DNA of 64,000 nt from assembly GCA_963710535.1 (NCBI GenBank), contig CAVQAW010000003.1:682001-746000 (forward strand), read 5' to 3'. Position 1 is the first letter of the stretch. Every line of letters starts with the position of its first letter. The translations under genes and the position numbers were made by a program. This document shows positions 34,606 to 43,003 of the stretch, piece by piece. The notes beneath the pieces are model-generated. The model was not told the DNA's origin. It worked only from the letters and a program-made list of their open reading frames with translations, and ran no database searches. The DNA is from Pelagihabitans sp963710535. Lineage in GTDB: Bacteria > Bacteroidota > Bacteroidia > Flavobacteriales > Flavobacteriaceae.

Positions 34606-35769
34606 CTATTTACTGGCGAACAACTTTACATCTTTCTCGGTGACTTCTTTCCCTCCAAGGATGATCAGTCGCTCCACCACGTTACGAAGCTCCCTGATAT
34701 TCCCCGTCCAATCATAACTTTGCAGTAATTTGATCGCGCCCGCTGAAAATACCTTTGGGGCAATACCTTGCTCAGAAGCGATTTTTTCGGCGAAATGAGC
34801 AATCAATATAGGGATGTCATCCCTTCGATCGTTCAGTGAGGGCACCTTGATCAAAATTACGGCCAAGCGATGGTAAAGGTCTTCCCGAAATTTTCCTTCC
34901 TTGATTTCCTTTTTCAAGTCCTTATTGGTGGCAGCCACCACCCTCACATCGACTTTGATATCCTTATCGCTGCCCACCCTTGAAATTTTGCTCTCCTGCA
35001 ACGCGCGTAGCACTTTGGCCTGGGCAGAAAGACTCATGTCACCGATCTCATCCAGAAAAATGGTGCCGTTATTCGCTGCCTCAAACTTGCCCGCCCGATC
35101 CTTTACCGCTGAGGTAAAGGCCCCCTTGACATGACCGAACAGTTCGCTCTCGATCAATTCTGAGGGTATGGCAGCGCAATTCACTTCAATGAAAGGGGCA
35201 TTGCTCCTTTGGCTCTTTTCATGGAGCCAATGGGCCACCAATTCCTTCCCTGTGCCATTATCGCCGGTTATCAAGACCCTGGCATCGGTAGGCGCCACTT
35301 TTTCGATCATCTCCTTGATATTGGCAATTTCATCGCTCTGGCCCACCATTTCATAATTCTTGCCTACCTTTTTCTTGAGGATGATATTTTCGACCACCAG
35401 TTCCTTTCGGTCCAAGGCGTTTCGCACGGTGGTAAGCAATCGGTTCAAATCGGGAGGTTTTGAAATATAATCAAAAGCACCGGCCCTCATGGTATTTACT
35501 GCAGTTTCCAGATCGCCATGCCCTGAAATCATGATGAACGGTATTTCCGGTTTGAATTTTCGCGCCGCCTCAAGCACCTCTACCCCATCCATCTTAGGCA
35601 TCTTAATATCACAGAGTACAAGATCGAAATCGTTATTTTTGATGGCCTCCAAGCCTTTTAGGCCATCTTCGGCCTCTTCTACGGTATAGTTTTCGTTTTC
35701 TTCAGATAGGATTTTCACCAATACCCTTCTGATGGCCGCCTCATCTTCAATTACCAAAATTCTTGACAT
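34606..35769 (-). CDS. Sigma-54-type response regulator without DNA-binding domain
   Basis: 387 residues. The receiver domain (1-120) has phospho-acceptor D54 (LVLCDIKMPKMDG). The AAA+ domain (about 135-375) has Walker A ITGDNGTGKELVAHW, the sigma-54 loop as GAFTSA (normally GAFTGA), Walker B GTIFLDEIGDMS, and arginine finger region. The protein stops right after the AAA+ lid (NIRELRNVVERLIILGG ... LFASK), so the Fis-type helix-turn-helix of NtrC relatives is missing. Such short forms are common in flavobacteria and may act from solution. It is the last gene of a five-gene operon; no histidine kinase gene is in the window. Confidence 0.93.
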   Translation of the reverse strand: MSRILVIEDEAAIRRVLVKILSEENENYTVEEAEDGLKGLEAIKNNDFDLVLCDIKMPKMDGVEVLEAARKFKPEIPFIMISGHGDLETAVNTMRAGAFDYISKPPDLNRLLTTVRNALDRKELVVENIILKKKVGKNYEMVGQSDEIANIKEMIEKVAPTDARVLITGDNGTGKELVAHWLHEKSQRSNAPFIEVNCAAIPSELIESELFGHVKGAFTSAVKDRAGKFEAANNGTIFLDEIGDMSLSAQAKVLRALQESKISRVGSDKDIKVDVRVVAATNKDLKKEIKEGKFREDLYHRLAVILIKVPSLNDRRDDIPILIAHFAEKIASEQGIAPKVFSAGAIKLLQSYDWTGNIRELRNVVERLIILGGKEVTEKDVKLFASK

Positions 35770-35782
35770 TTTTTTCTCTTTT

Positions 35783-36664
35783 TTATAGTCCTATTCTGAA
35801 GCCACTCCTGAAGTAGAAGCTGGCCTTATCATTCAATATAAATATATCATTTCTATTCTTATCCCTCAATACGCCCGACTGCAGCACCGTGTGGCCAAAG
35901 TATGCATATATGCCCATGACCTTGGTGATGTTGTATTGATAACCCAGCGTGACCAGCGCGGCCGAGGACGAAATGGAAGAGGCAATTCCGGTATCGGGCA
36001 AAACCGTAGTATTTTGGAGGTTAACATAATACCCATCCAAAATAAATTCGGTTTGGAAAGTATGCTTTTCGCTGTAATGGTATTTCATACCGGTTTTGGG
36101 TACCCCGACGACGTAGGTCCAGCTGGGATGAAATCGTTTCTCATAATACACCACCGGAAGCGGTATCCTCAAGGCCACGGTGGAATTATAGGAAATACCC
36201 AGTACCAATCGCATGGGTTTTTCGATATCCTGTCTATCCTTAAAGGCGCCAACGGTCGCATTGATAGAAAAGTCCCCGTTTTCTATCCCATTGGTCAAGG
36301 TAGAAGCCAGGCGAGGGGTAAGTACCCCTACAAATCTCCAGTCTTTGTTGTGCTTGTATACATAGGCCATGTGAAGATCGGCAACATGAAACGTTTTCAG
36401 CCCTTCTTCCCCAAAGGGATTGTTTAGTGGCAAGTCATATCGCAAGCGGTTATACTCCGATCCAATGATAATGGCGTTCGAGTCCTTTACCTTGATGGGC
36501 AAATTGGCCAATAATCGGATTCGCGACAAACTGGTCTCTGCCGAGTTGTTGGGCATGATCATGTACTCCACCCTAAAAATATCGGGGGTTTGTGCCCGGA
36601 TAAAAACCGCACAAAACAAGAGAAAAAATAAATTTACGTTGGTCAATCTTGTCCCAATCCCCAT
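35783..36664 (-). CDS. Outer-membrane beta-barrel protein, DUF6268-like
   Basis: 293 residues. The signal peptide ends near CAVFIRAQ. The mature chain alternates polar and hydrophobic residues over predicted strands and ends with an aromatic-rich C-terminus (ASFYFRSGFRIGL). Features such as HVADLHMAYVYKHNKDWRFVGVLTPRLAST and LRIPLPVVYYEKRFHPSWTYVVGVPKTG fit the DUF6268 barrel family; the family name is from memory and not certain. It overlaps the MscS gene end by 22 bp and is 13 bp upstream of the sigma-54 regulator, so all belong to one transcript. Confidence 0.75.
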   Translation of the reverse strand: MGIGTRLTNVNLFFLLFCAVFIRAQTPDIFRVEYMIMPNNSAETSLSRIRLLANLPIKVKDSNAIIIGSEYNRLRYDLPLNNPFGEEGLKTFHVADLHMAYVYKHNKDWRFVGVLTPRLASTLTNGIENGDFSINATVGAFKDRQDIEKPMRLVLGISYNSTVALRIPLPVVYYEKRFHPSWTYVVGVPKTGMKYHYSEKHTFQTEFILDGYYVNLQNTTVLPDTGIASSISSSAALVTLGYQYNITKVMGIYAYFGHTVLQSGVLRDKNRNDIFILNDKASFYFRSGFRIGL

Positions 36665-37548
36665 TCCTCAGTTGAGTTTTCTACCGCAGTATGTTGAAAC
36701 GGGCTTTGCTGAAATACATGCACATCGCGCTGAGGGAATGGAATGACCACCCTGTTTTCCCTGAACTTGGCATCAATGGTATAGCGCATCTGACTTTTAA
36801 TCCTTGGGTCTCCAAAACTATCCCCGATAAAAAAATTGAGGGAGAACATCAGGGCAGAATCCCCAAAATCATCGAATTGTACAAAGGGTTTCGGGTTCTT
36901 TAGCACCCCTTTTTGGTTGTTCGCGACGTCTTCCAAAATTCTGGTGACCAGACCTACATTGCTGCCGTATGCGACCCCCACCTTGACCGATTCCCTGGTG
37001 GAAGCATGGTTCTGTGTATAATTATAGATGCTGTTGGTCAAAAAGATATGATTGGGGATGACCACGACCTTATCGTCTCTGGTGAGCGCCCGGGTGGTTC
37101 GCAAACGAATTTCGAATACCTTGGCCACTTTGTCTTCCACTTCGATCACATCGCCCACGTGCAGTGATTGATCCATAATGATCAGGACACCGGAAATGAT
37201 GTCCTGAAAAAGATATTGCAACGCAAAGCCCAAGCCCACGAATAGCGCCGCGGATGCCGTTAGCAAGACGGTTAAATTCACCCCGGAAGTATGGAGCACC
37301 GTTATGATCACAAAGATATACAGCAGGTATTTGAGAAAACTGAATATGCTGACGAACTTGTTCTTGTCGGTTTCGGGCAATTTGGCGGTGACCAGCCTAT
37401 GAACTATTTTCAAGATCAACGAGGTGATGATGATACCAACAATGATAAGAAGCAACGTACCCACGCTGATGTTGGCGATCTCACCATCATACAACTTATA
37501 ATTCAGAAAATCCTTCAACCCTGTTAATATGTTATTAAATTGTTCCAT
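36643..37548 (-). CDS. Small-conductance mechanosensitive channel (MscS family)
   Basis: 301 residues. Three N-terminal membrane helices: VGTLLLIIVGIIITSLILKI (about 26-45), FLKYLLYIFVIITVLHTSGV (about 71-90), and the pore-lining helix LLTASAALFVGLGFALQYLFQDIISGVLII (about 95-124). The beta domain follows (HVGDVIEVEDKVAKVFEIRLRTTRALTRDDKVVVIPNHIFLTN), then an alpha/beta C-terminal domain with VVIPFPQRDVHV. It should release solutes when the inner membrane is stretched. One base separates it from the ABC permease, and it overlaps the barrel gene. Confidence 0.94.
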   Translation of the reverse strand: MEQFNNILTGLKDFLNYKLYDGEIANISVGTLLLIIVGIIITSLILKIVHRLVTAKLPETDKNKFVSIFSFLKYLLYIFVIITVLHTSGVNLTVLLTASAALFVGLGFALQYLFQDIISGVLIIMDQSLHVGDVIEVEDKVAKVFEIRLRTTRALTRDDKVVVIPNHIFLTNSIYNYTQNHASTRESVKVGVAYGSNVGLVTRILEDVANNQKGVLKNPKPFVQFDDFGDSALMFSLNFFIGDSFGDPRIKSQMRYTIDAKFRENRVVIPFPQRDVHVFQQSPFQHTAVENSTEEWGLGQD

Positions 37549-37549
37549 A

Positions 37550-38890
37550 TCAATATTTTAACCATTTGAACAGTTCTTTGTAGGTTGGTCTTTTACCGTA
37601 CATCAAAATACCTACACGGTAAATTTTTGCAGCCAACCATACAATTCCTATAAACGTGCCCATCAAAAGTACGATAGAGGTGAGCAACTGCCAAATGGGA
37701 ACCCCTCCTTCTCCGATGCCCCCCGGCAAACGCATCATCATAACGATGGGCGATGTAAGCGGGAACAATGAAAAACCAACGGCTATTGGCCCATGTGGAT
37801 TGCCAAAAACCGAAAAGAAGCCGACATAGATCGCCAACATCAGCGGAAGAATGATCGGAAAAATAAATTGTTGGGTGTCGGTCTCGTTATCGACCGCCGC
37901 GCCGATGGCAGCGTAAATGGAACTGTATATCAGATAGCCCAGAACAAAATAGACCAGAAAAAAGCAGATGAGCATCAGCCATGGAATATTAAATAGCTCT
38001 TGGGTGTACAGCATCATCGTTTCATTGGCCGACGGAACTGAAGGGGCGAAATTCCCTGTATGTCCGGCAATGAGTTCTTGTCCAGGCTGAATGGCCTCGG
38101 GCTCTATATCGAATATGGCCAGGGCCAACATCAACAACAGTCCCGCGGAAACGATCCAAATGGCGAATTGGGTAATGCCCGCCAAAGAAGTACCAATGAT
38201 CTTGCCCAGCATCAACTGAAACGGCTTTACGGATGAAATGATCACTTCAATGATACGGCTGGTTTTTTCTTCAATCACGCTGCGCATTACAAAGCCGCCG
38301 TAAATAATGATGAACATCATGATCAGATAACCGAAGCCCCCTCCTATAAAGGCCTTTATTTCGTTGATGCCCTTGAGATTCTGCTCCCCTGAAAACGACG
38401 CGGTATTGATTTCAAAATGGTTGTCGAGAGTGGCAAGATCCATTGCTGAAACTTCCATTTCCTGAAGTCTTCGCTGACGCAACCGATCTTGGAAAACCGA
38501 TTCGAGCCTTTCCAATACCAAGGTACTGGGCGCTTCTTTAGAGTAAAAGAATGAATTTTTGGCCACCGCTTCCAGGTTAGGTGCATCGGGAATGAACAAT
38601 ATTCCCGAATAGCCCATATTTTCGGTCGAGTCTTTTGCTGCTTGCAAATCGATGCCGCTAAAACGCACAAACGACATACTCTCGGTGGTATTGAAATCAT
38701 TGGAGAAATAATCGCTTTCGTTCAAAATGCCGATAACCCTTTTTTCACTATCGTTTATTTTGGTCAAATAAGCAATCAAGACCACCATCCCCACCATTAA
38801 AATGGGACTGAGAAATGTCATGACCACAAATGACTTGTTCCTGACTTTGGCCAAATACTCCCGTTTTATGATTAAAAGCAGTTTACTCAT
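37550..38890 (-). CDS. ABC-2 type exporter permease (NatB-like)
   Basis: 446 residues from the ATG at 38890 (the ORF extends upstream, but that part overlaps the ATPase gene and lacks membrane character). N-terminal MSKLLLIIKREYLAKVRNKSFVVMTFLSPILM is typical of ABC-2 permeases. A large periplasmic domain (about 55-170) is followed by six membrane segments, with VIEEKTSRIIEVIISSVKPFQLMLGKIIG as the coupling element. The likely role is export of ions, lipids or envelope stress compounds, by analogy with NatAB. It overlaps the ATPase gene by 8 bp, and the MscS gene starts 1 bp after its stop. Confidence 0.92.
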   Translation of the reverse strand: MSKLLLIIKREYLAKVRNKSFVVMTFLSPILMVGMVVLIAYLTKINDSEKRVIGILNESDYFSNDFNTTESMSFVRFSGIDLQAAKDSTENMGYSGILFIPDAPNLEAVAKNSFFYSKEAPSTLVLERLESVFQDRLRQRRLQEMEVSAMDLATLDNHFEINTASFSGEQNLKGINEIKAFIGGGFGYLIMMFIIIYGGFVMRSVIEEKTSRIIEVIISSVKPFQLMLGKIIGTSLAGITQFAIWIVSAGLLLMLALAIFDIEPEAIQPGQELIAGHTGNFAPSVPSANETMMLYTQELFNIPWLMLICFFLVYFVLGYLIYSSIYAAIGAAVDNETDTQQFIFPIILPLMLAIYVGFFSVFGNPHGPIAVGFSLFPLTSPIVMMMRLPGGIGEGGVPIWQLLTSIVLLMGTFIGIVWLAAKIYRVGILMYGKRPTYKELFKWLKY

Positions 38891-39818
38891 GATTTCCCTT
38901 GCTTTGAACGGTTTGTATGAATATTTCGTTGGCAGAAGGAATTTTTTCTTCAAATCGGTTGACGTTGGCCTTGCTGGATAGATAGGACAGCAATTCACGG
39001 GAATCATCGGACTGCATCTGTACCGTGAAGTCGACCTGGGCCTCTTTGCTATCAAAAGTGGATGTGGTCAGTGTAAATTTTTCGGCTATTTCTTTAAGCA
39101 ACGCCTCCCCGTTCGAGGTGGTCAAACCTACCTGAAACTTATTGTTTTTATAGGCGCGTTTGATATCGGATAGTTTTCCATCCAAAATTTTCTCGGCTTT
39201 ATGGATCAATGCGATATACTCACACAATTCTTCAACCGATTCCATCCGATGTGTCGAAAATATAATGGAGGTGCCCTTTTCCTTTAAATGTAAAATTTCA
39301 TCTTTTATCAAATTCGCATTGATGGGATCAAAGCCGCTGAAGGGTTCATCAAAAATCAAGAGTTTCGGTTCGTGTAGAACGGTAACTATAAACTGAATTT
39401 TTTGGGCCATGCCCTTTGAAAGTTCCTGGACTTTTTTGTTCCACCAATCCCCGATATCGAGCCGATCGAACCAATACTTCAATCTTTGTTTGGCCTCCGT
39501 TTTGGTCAATCCTTTCAACTGGGCCAGATACAAAACCTGTTCCCCCACCTTCATACTTTTATACAAGCCCCGTTCTTCGGGCAAATAACCGATCGACCCG
39601 ATATGTTCCGGTTTCAGTTTTTCACCGTCAAAATAAACCGTGCCACTATCCGGGTAGGTAATTTGGTTGATGATCCTGATCAGGGTTGTTTTTCCAGCGC
39701 CATTCGGACCAAGAAGTCCGTAAATGCTGTTTTTGGGGATTTCCAAGGAAACTTTGTCAAGGGCCCTAAAGGTTCCGAAATCTTTAGAAACCTCTTCGGT
39801 TACCAAAATAGTATTCAT
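38883..39818 (-). CDS. ABC exporter ATP-binding protein (NatA-like)
   Basis: 311 residues from the ATG at 39818. Walker A is LLGPNGAGKTTLIRII, Q-loop LPEERG, signature LSKGMAQKIQF (LSxG-type variation), Walker B LLIFDEPFSGFDP, and H-loop FSTHRM. A C-terminal regulatory domain of about 90 residues follows (FQVGLTTSNGEALLKEIAEKFTLT). It pairs with the NatB-like permease encoded next. A TATCTTTG box at 39840-39833 lies 15 bp upstream and supports this start over an upstream GTG/ATG extension. First gene of the five-gene operon. Confidence 0.95.
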   Translation of the reverse strand: MNTILVTEEVSKDFGTFRALDKVSLEIPKNSIYGLLGPNGAGKTTLIRIINQITYPDSGTVYFDGEKLKPEHIGSIGYLPEERGLYKSMKVGEQVLYLAQLKGLTKTEAKQRLKYWFDRLDIGDWWNKKVQELSKGMAQKIQFIVTVLHEPKLLIFDEPFSGFDPINANLIKDEILHLKEKGTSIIFSTHRMESVEELCEYIALIHKAEKILDGKLSDIKRAYKNNKFQVGLTTSNGEALLKEIAEKFTLTTSTFDSKEAQVDFTVQMQSDDSRELLSYLSSKANVNRFEEKIPSANEIFIQTVQSKGNHE

Positions 39819-39832
39819 CAATGCAATTTTGT

Positions 39833-39840
39833 CAAAGATA
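39833..39840 (-). promoter_or_regulatory. -7 box of the natAB-mscS-DUF6268-sigma54RR operon
   Basis: Minus-strand TATCTTTG is a strict TAnnTTTG match 15 bp before the ATG at 39818. A canonical TTG at 19-23 bp upstream is absent (CAAAAC on the minus strand there). Confidence 0.5.
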
Positions 39841-39990
39841 GAGAAACGGATCAATACGGTTTTGGAAATAAACGCCAATTCAGCCTTGTCGGCCAAGTTT
39901 CGTTTTGGCTTGCAACACCTTGATATCATCGTTCGAAGAGCGGGTCAAAAACTTGGGTTTGCAACCCGGTGGGGTGATACGAATGCCCCA

Positions 39991-40027
39991 GAAAAACAAA
40001 ACCCACCCTTAAATGAATAAGGATGGG
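39991..40027 (-). terminator. Rho-independent terminator of grpE-dnaJ
   Basis: Minus strand: CCCATCCTT pairs with AAGGGTGGG (one G-U pair) around an 8-nt loop, followed by TTTTGTTTTTC. Confidence 0.8.
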
Positions 40028-40118
40028 AAAAAAATTGCTATGAAAAAGAAAATTAGTATTGGTATCCCAACACTAGGCCAAATATACGTTTTTATTTTAA
40101 AAATGAAATTAAAATATG

Positions 40119-41234
40119 CTATGAGAACATATCTTTTACCTTCTCAAAAAAAGATTTGTCAGATTTTTCCGGTTTCGGAACGAAATTTTCATGGTCTTGC
40201 ATGCGTTCAAAAAACTCCCGTTGTTCCTTATTGGGTTCTTTGGGGGTCCAAACATTGATATGCACGAGCAAATCCCCACTGCCATAACCGTTTAGGTTGG
40301 CTATACCCTTGCCCCTCAACCTGAGTATTTTTCCCGATTGGATACCGGGTTCCAACTTGATCCTTACTTTTCCGCCCACCGAATCGATTTCCTTGGAGGT
40401 TCCCAAGACCGCTTCGGAAATACTGATGTAAAGGTCATAATGTAAATTATCGCCTTCGCGTTTCAAAGTGTCGTGGTCTTCGGTTTCGATGGCCACCAAT
40501 AAATCCCCAGGGATTCCATTTCCAGGCGCATCGTTGCCTTTCCCGCTCACCTTGAGCTGCATGCCTTCCTCTACCCCTGCCGGAATTTTGATCGACACGG
40601 TTTCTTCTTGGATCTTTAGACCATCCGCATCCGCATCATGTGGCCTTTTATCCAAGATTTGTCCACTCCCACCGCAAACGTTACAGCTTGCTGCGGTCTG
40701 CATTCTGCCCAAGATGGTATTGGTGATTTTAGTGACCTGTCCTCGGCCACCACAGGTATTGCAGGTTTTAAAGCTCACGCCTTCCACCTGTACCTTACGC
40801 CGAACCTTTACTTTTTTCTCGACCCCCAGTGCAACTTCCTCCAGATTCAATTTGACACGAATTCGAAGATTACTGCCTTTGACCCTTCGCTGACCTCCTC
40901 CAAAACCTCCAAATCCGCTGAAACCGCCGCCGCCAAAAGCGCTGCCAAAAATATCGCCGAACTGACTGAAAATGTCATCCATGTTCATTCCCGCGCCACC
41001 AAATCCACCGCCTTCAAAAGCTGCATGGCCGAATTGGTCGTAACGCGATTTTTTATCGGGGTCGCTCAATACTTCGTATGCTTCTGCTGCTTTTTTGAAT
41101 CGCTCCTCAGCCTTTGCATCACCTGGATTCTTATCGGGATGGTATTCAATAGCCTTCTTGCGGTAAGCCTTTTTGATCTCAGCCGCGGATGCTCCCTTTT
41201 TGATGCCCAAAATGTCGTAAAAATCCTCTTTCAT
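40119..41234 (-). CDS. dnaJ: Chaperone DnaJ
   Basis: 371 residues. DnaJ stimulates DnaK ATPase and delivers clients. The J domain (1-70) has the HPD motif (IEYHPDKNPGD). A G/F-rich linker follows (about 75-115). The zinc-finger region has only two CxxCxGxG motifs, TCNTCGGRGQV and SCNVCGGSGQI, where the classical protein has four, so only one zinc site seems possible. The C-terminal substrate domains (KIPAGVEEGMQLKVSGKGNDAPG, VRIKLEPGIQSGKILRLRGKG) are intact. It starts 9 bp downstream of grpE and ends at a terminator. Confidence 0.97.
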   Translation of the reverse strand: MKEDFYDILGIKKGASAAEIKKAYRKKAIEYHPDKNPGDAKAEERFKKAAEAYEVLSDPDKKSRYDQFGHAAFEGGGFGGAGMNMDDIFSQFGDIFGSAFGGGGFSGFGGFGGGQRRVKGSNLRIRVKLNLEEVALGVEKKVKVRRKVQVEGVSFKTCNTCGGRGQVTKITNTILGRMQTAASCNVCGGSGQILDKRPHDADADGLKIQEETVSIKIPAGVEEGMQLKVSGKGNDAPGNGIPGDLLVAIETEDHDTLKREGDNLHYDLYISISEAVLGTSKEIDSVGGKVRIKLEPGIQSGKILRLRGKGIANLNGYGSGDLLVHINVWTPKEPNKEQREFFERMQDHENFVPKPEKSDKSFFEKVKDMFS

Positions 41235-41243
41235 AAATAAGTT

Positions 41244-41798
41244 CTAGTTACCGACCACAACTTTTGGGTGTCGCATAATTTTATCCCCTAACGAAAAACC
41301 TTTTTCGACCACATCGATGATCTTCCCTTTCATTTTTTTGTTCGGGGCAGGAATTTGTGTGATGGCATCGTGCACATCCGGGTCGAAGGCATCGCCTGCT
41401 TTGGTACCGATTTCCTGTAACCCCTTCGACCTCAGGGTCTCTTTTAGTTTATTATGGATAAGTTCAACGCCCTTGAAGGATTCATGATCACTGCTCTTGG
41501 CCAGTTCTTTCATGGCCCTTTCGAAGTCGTCCAAGATCGGTAATAGCGCCACGATTACTTCCTGGCCTGCTGTTCTGAACAATTCTACCCTTTCCTTGGA
41601 AGTGCGTTTTTTATAATTCTCAAATTCGGCGAACAGGCGCAGGAATTTTTCTTTTTCCTTGGCCAGTTCCATCTGCAATTCTTCTTCCGGGGTCAAAACC
41701 TCGCCCTCTTCCTGTAATTCTTCTTCGTTTTCCTGCGAATTCAGGGACGTATCGGGGATCGCTTCATCCCAATCTTCTTGCTTGTGGCTATCACTCAT
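41244..41798 (-). CDS. grpE: Nucleotide exchange factor GrpE
   Basis: 184 residues. GrpE swaps ADP for ATP on DnaK. The N-terminal acidic coiled coil (EENEEELQEEGEVLTPEEELQMELAKEKEKFLRLFAEFENYKKRT) leads into FRTAGQEVIVALLPILDDFERA and the beta domain GDAFDPDVHDAITQIPAPNKKMKGKIIDVVEKGFSLGDKIMRHPKVVVG, ending with the usual V-V-G-N. First gene of grpE-dnaJ; a full promoter with adjacent direct repeats lies upstream. Confidence 0.97.
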   Translation of the reverse strand: MSDSHKQEDWDEAIPDTSLNSQENEEELQEEGEVLTPEEELQMELAKEKEKFLRLFAEFENYKKRTSKERVELFRTAGQEVIVALLPILDDFERAMKELAKSSDHESFKGVELIHNKLKETLRSKGLQEIGTKAGDAFDPDVHDAITQIPAPNKKMKGKIIDVVEKGFSLGDKIMRHPKVVVGN

Positions 41799-41831
41799 GA
41801 AAAAAATCTTATTTTAAACAATCAAGGATGG

Positions 41832-41863
41832 CAAAAGTACTGCCAATTTTATTAAAATGTCAA
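41832..41863 (-). promoter_or_regulatory. Promoter of grpE-dnaJ with direct repeats over the -33 element
   Basis: Minus strand: TTG at 41863-41861, 21-bp spacer, TACTTTTG at 41839-41832, matching the Bacteroidetes consensus. On the plus strand AAAATGTC is repeated without gap at 41854-41869, covering the -33 element. A heat-shock regulator binding there is possible; that is inference. Confidence 0.65.
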
Positions 41864-41874
41864 AATGTCACTTA

Positions 41875-41898
41875 ATAAAATATCCGCACGAGGCGGAT
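41875..41898 (-). terminator. Terminator of the TIGR01777 epimerase gene
   Basis: Minus strand: ATCCGC and GCGGAT form a 6-bp stem with a 5-nt loop, followed by ATATTTTATT. It lies 35 bp after the stop codon. Confidence 0.65.
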
Positions 41899-41932
41899 GT
41901 TTACTAAAAAGCTTGGATATTTGAGTGGTTTC

Positions 41933-42889
41933 TTAGATGTATTCCTTGGTTGAGATGGCTTGGGAGGAATCTGTTTCGGATTTCCCATATAAACCGTCCA
42001 AGGCCCTGCAAATATTCTGATATTCGAAAATAAAACCTTCTACTTCTATTTTTTTGGAACTAACACGCTGGCTCGCAAATAATATATAGGACATTTCCCC
42101 AAGGACGGTCTTCATCACAATTTTGGGGATATTTGGCAGGATCAAGGGTTTGTTCATGACCCTTGCCAGTTCTTTCGTCAATTTTTGGTTGGTAACGGGA
42201 TTGGGGCCTACACCGTTGTAGACGCCTTTCAGTTGATTTTCGGACACAAAGAGGAACATCCGCGCCAAATCGCCGATGTGGATCCAAGATTGCCATTGGC
42301 TGCCCGTTCCGAACGCGGCGCCCAAGCCATATTTCATCGGCTTTGCCATCTCGGGCAGGGCCCCACCGTTCTTCGACATCACCAGCCCGATGCGTATTTT
42401 GGAAAGTGCAAAACCATAAGATTTGAGGGTATCTACCTCTTTTTCCCACTTTTTCACGACCTCCCCCAAAAAACTGTCATCGACTTCAGGTTCATCCTCT
42501 TCATAATAATGCGACAATGAATCGGGATAAATGCCAATAGCGGAAGCTGATACAAATGACCGGATTTTGCTGGTTTCGACATGGCTCAGCCCTTCGTTCA
42601 GAGTTTGGAGTGACTTGATACGGCTACTCAATATTTCAGCCTTGTATTTCTTGGTCCAACGGCTTGAAATACTCGCCCCGGCCAAATTGATGATGGCTGT
42701 TACTCCTTTGAAACATTCCCGATCGATTTCGCCCGTAGTCGGATTCCAATAAAAACCCTTATAATTTTCTTTAACCACCAATTTATCGGCGCTGGTGGTT
42801 AAATAGTGCACCGAAATACCCCGTTCATGGCATAATGCCGTTATTTCACGGCCTATGAGCCCAGTTGCACCTGTAATCAACATCTTCAT
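41933..42889 (-). CDS. TIGR01777-family NAD(P)-dependent epimerase/dehydratase
   Basis: 318 residues (a second ATG at 42883 is possible). The Rossmann start is MLITGATGLIGREI. WNPTTGEIDRECFKGVTAIINLAGASISSRWTKKYKAEILSSRI is the signature of the TIGR01777/YfcH group of atypical short-chain dehydrogenases. SASAIGIYPDS holds the active-site Ser/Tyr region, and KNGGALPEMAKPMKYGLGAAFGTGSQWQSWIHIGDLARMFLFV is also typical. The substrate is not known. It is downstream of mnmD by 114 bp and ends at its own terminator. Confidence 0.92.
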   Translation of the reverse strand: MKMLITGATGLIGREITALCHERGISVHYLTTSADKLVVKENYKGFYWNPTTGEIDRECFKGVTAIINLAGASISSRWTKKYKAEILSSRIKSLQTLNEGLSHVETSKIRSFVSASAIGIYPDSLSHYYEEDEPEVDDSFLGEVVKKWEKEVDTLKSYGFALSKIRIGLVMSKNGGALPEMAKPMKYGLGAAFGTGSQWQSWIHIGDLARMFLFVSENQLKGVYNGVGPNPVTNQKLTKELARVMNKPLILPNIPKIVMKTVLGEMSYILFASQRVSSKKIEVEGFIFEYQNICRALDGLYGKSETDSSQAISTKEYI

Positions 42890-43003
42890 GGTTCAAAAGT
42901 ATGTGATTTATAAGAGATAGGATATAGGTTTAATTTCGATTTAACAGTGTAGGTTAAACTTACGTTAAGGTTTGGGAGTGATTTGGTTTTCCAAGCAGCC
43001 CTT

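Larger units (their letters stand above)
39819..40118. other. Intergenic region between dnaJ and the ABC exporter operon
   Basis: 300 bp. It holds the dnaJ terminator (39991-40027) and the -7 box of the exporter operon (39840-39833). No further ORF or RNA gene was recognised. Confidence 0.5.

Noticed and set aside
40119..41234. Frameshift explaining the missing zinc-finger repeats of DnaJ
   Set aside because: The reading frame is open and in phase through the region, and the flanking sequence is typical of flavobacterial DnaJ, so the short form looks natural.
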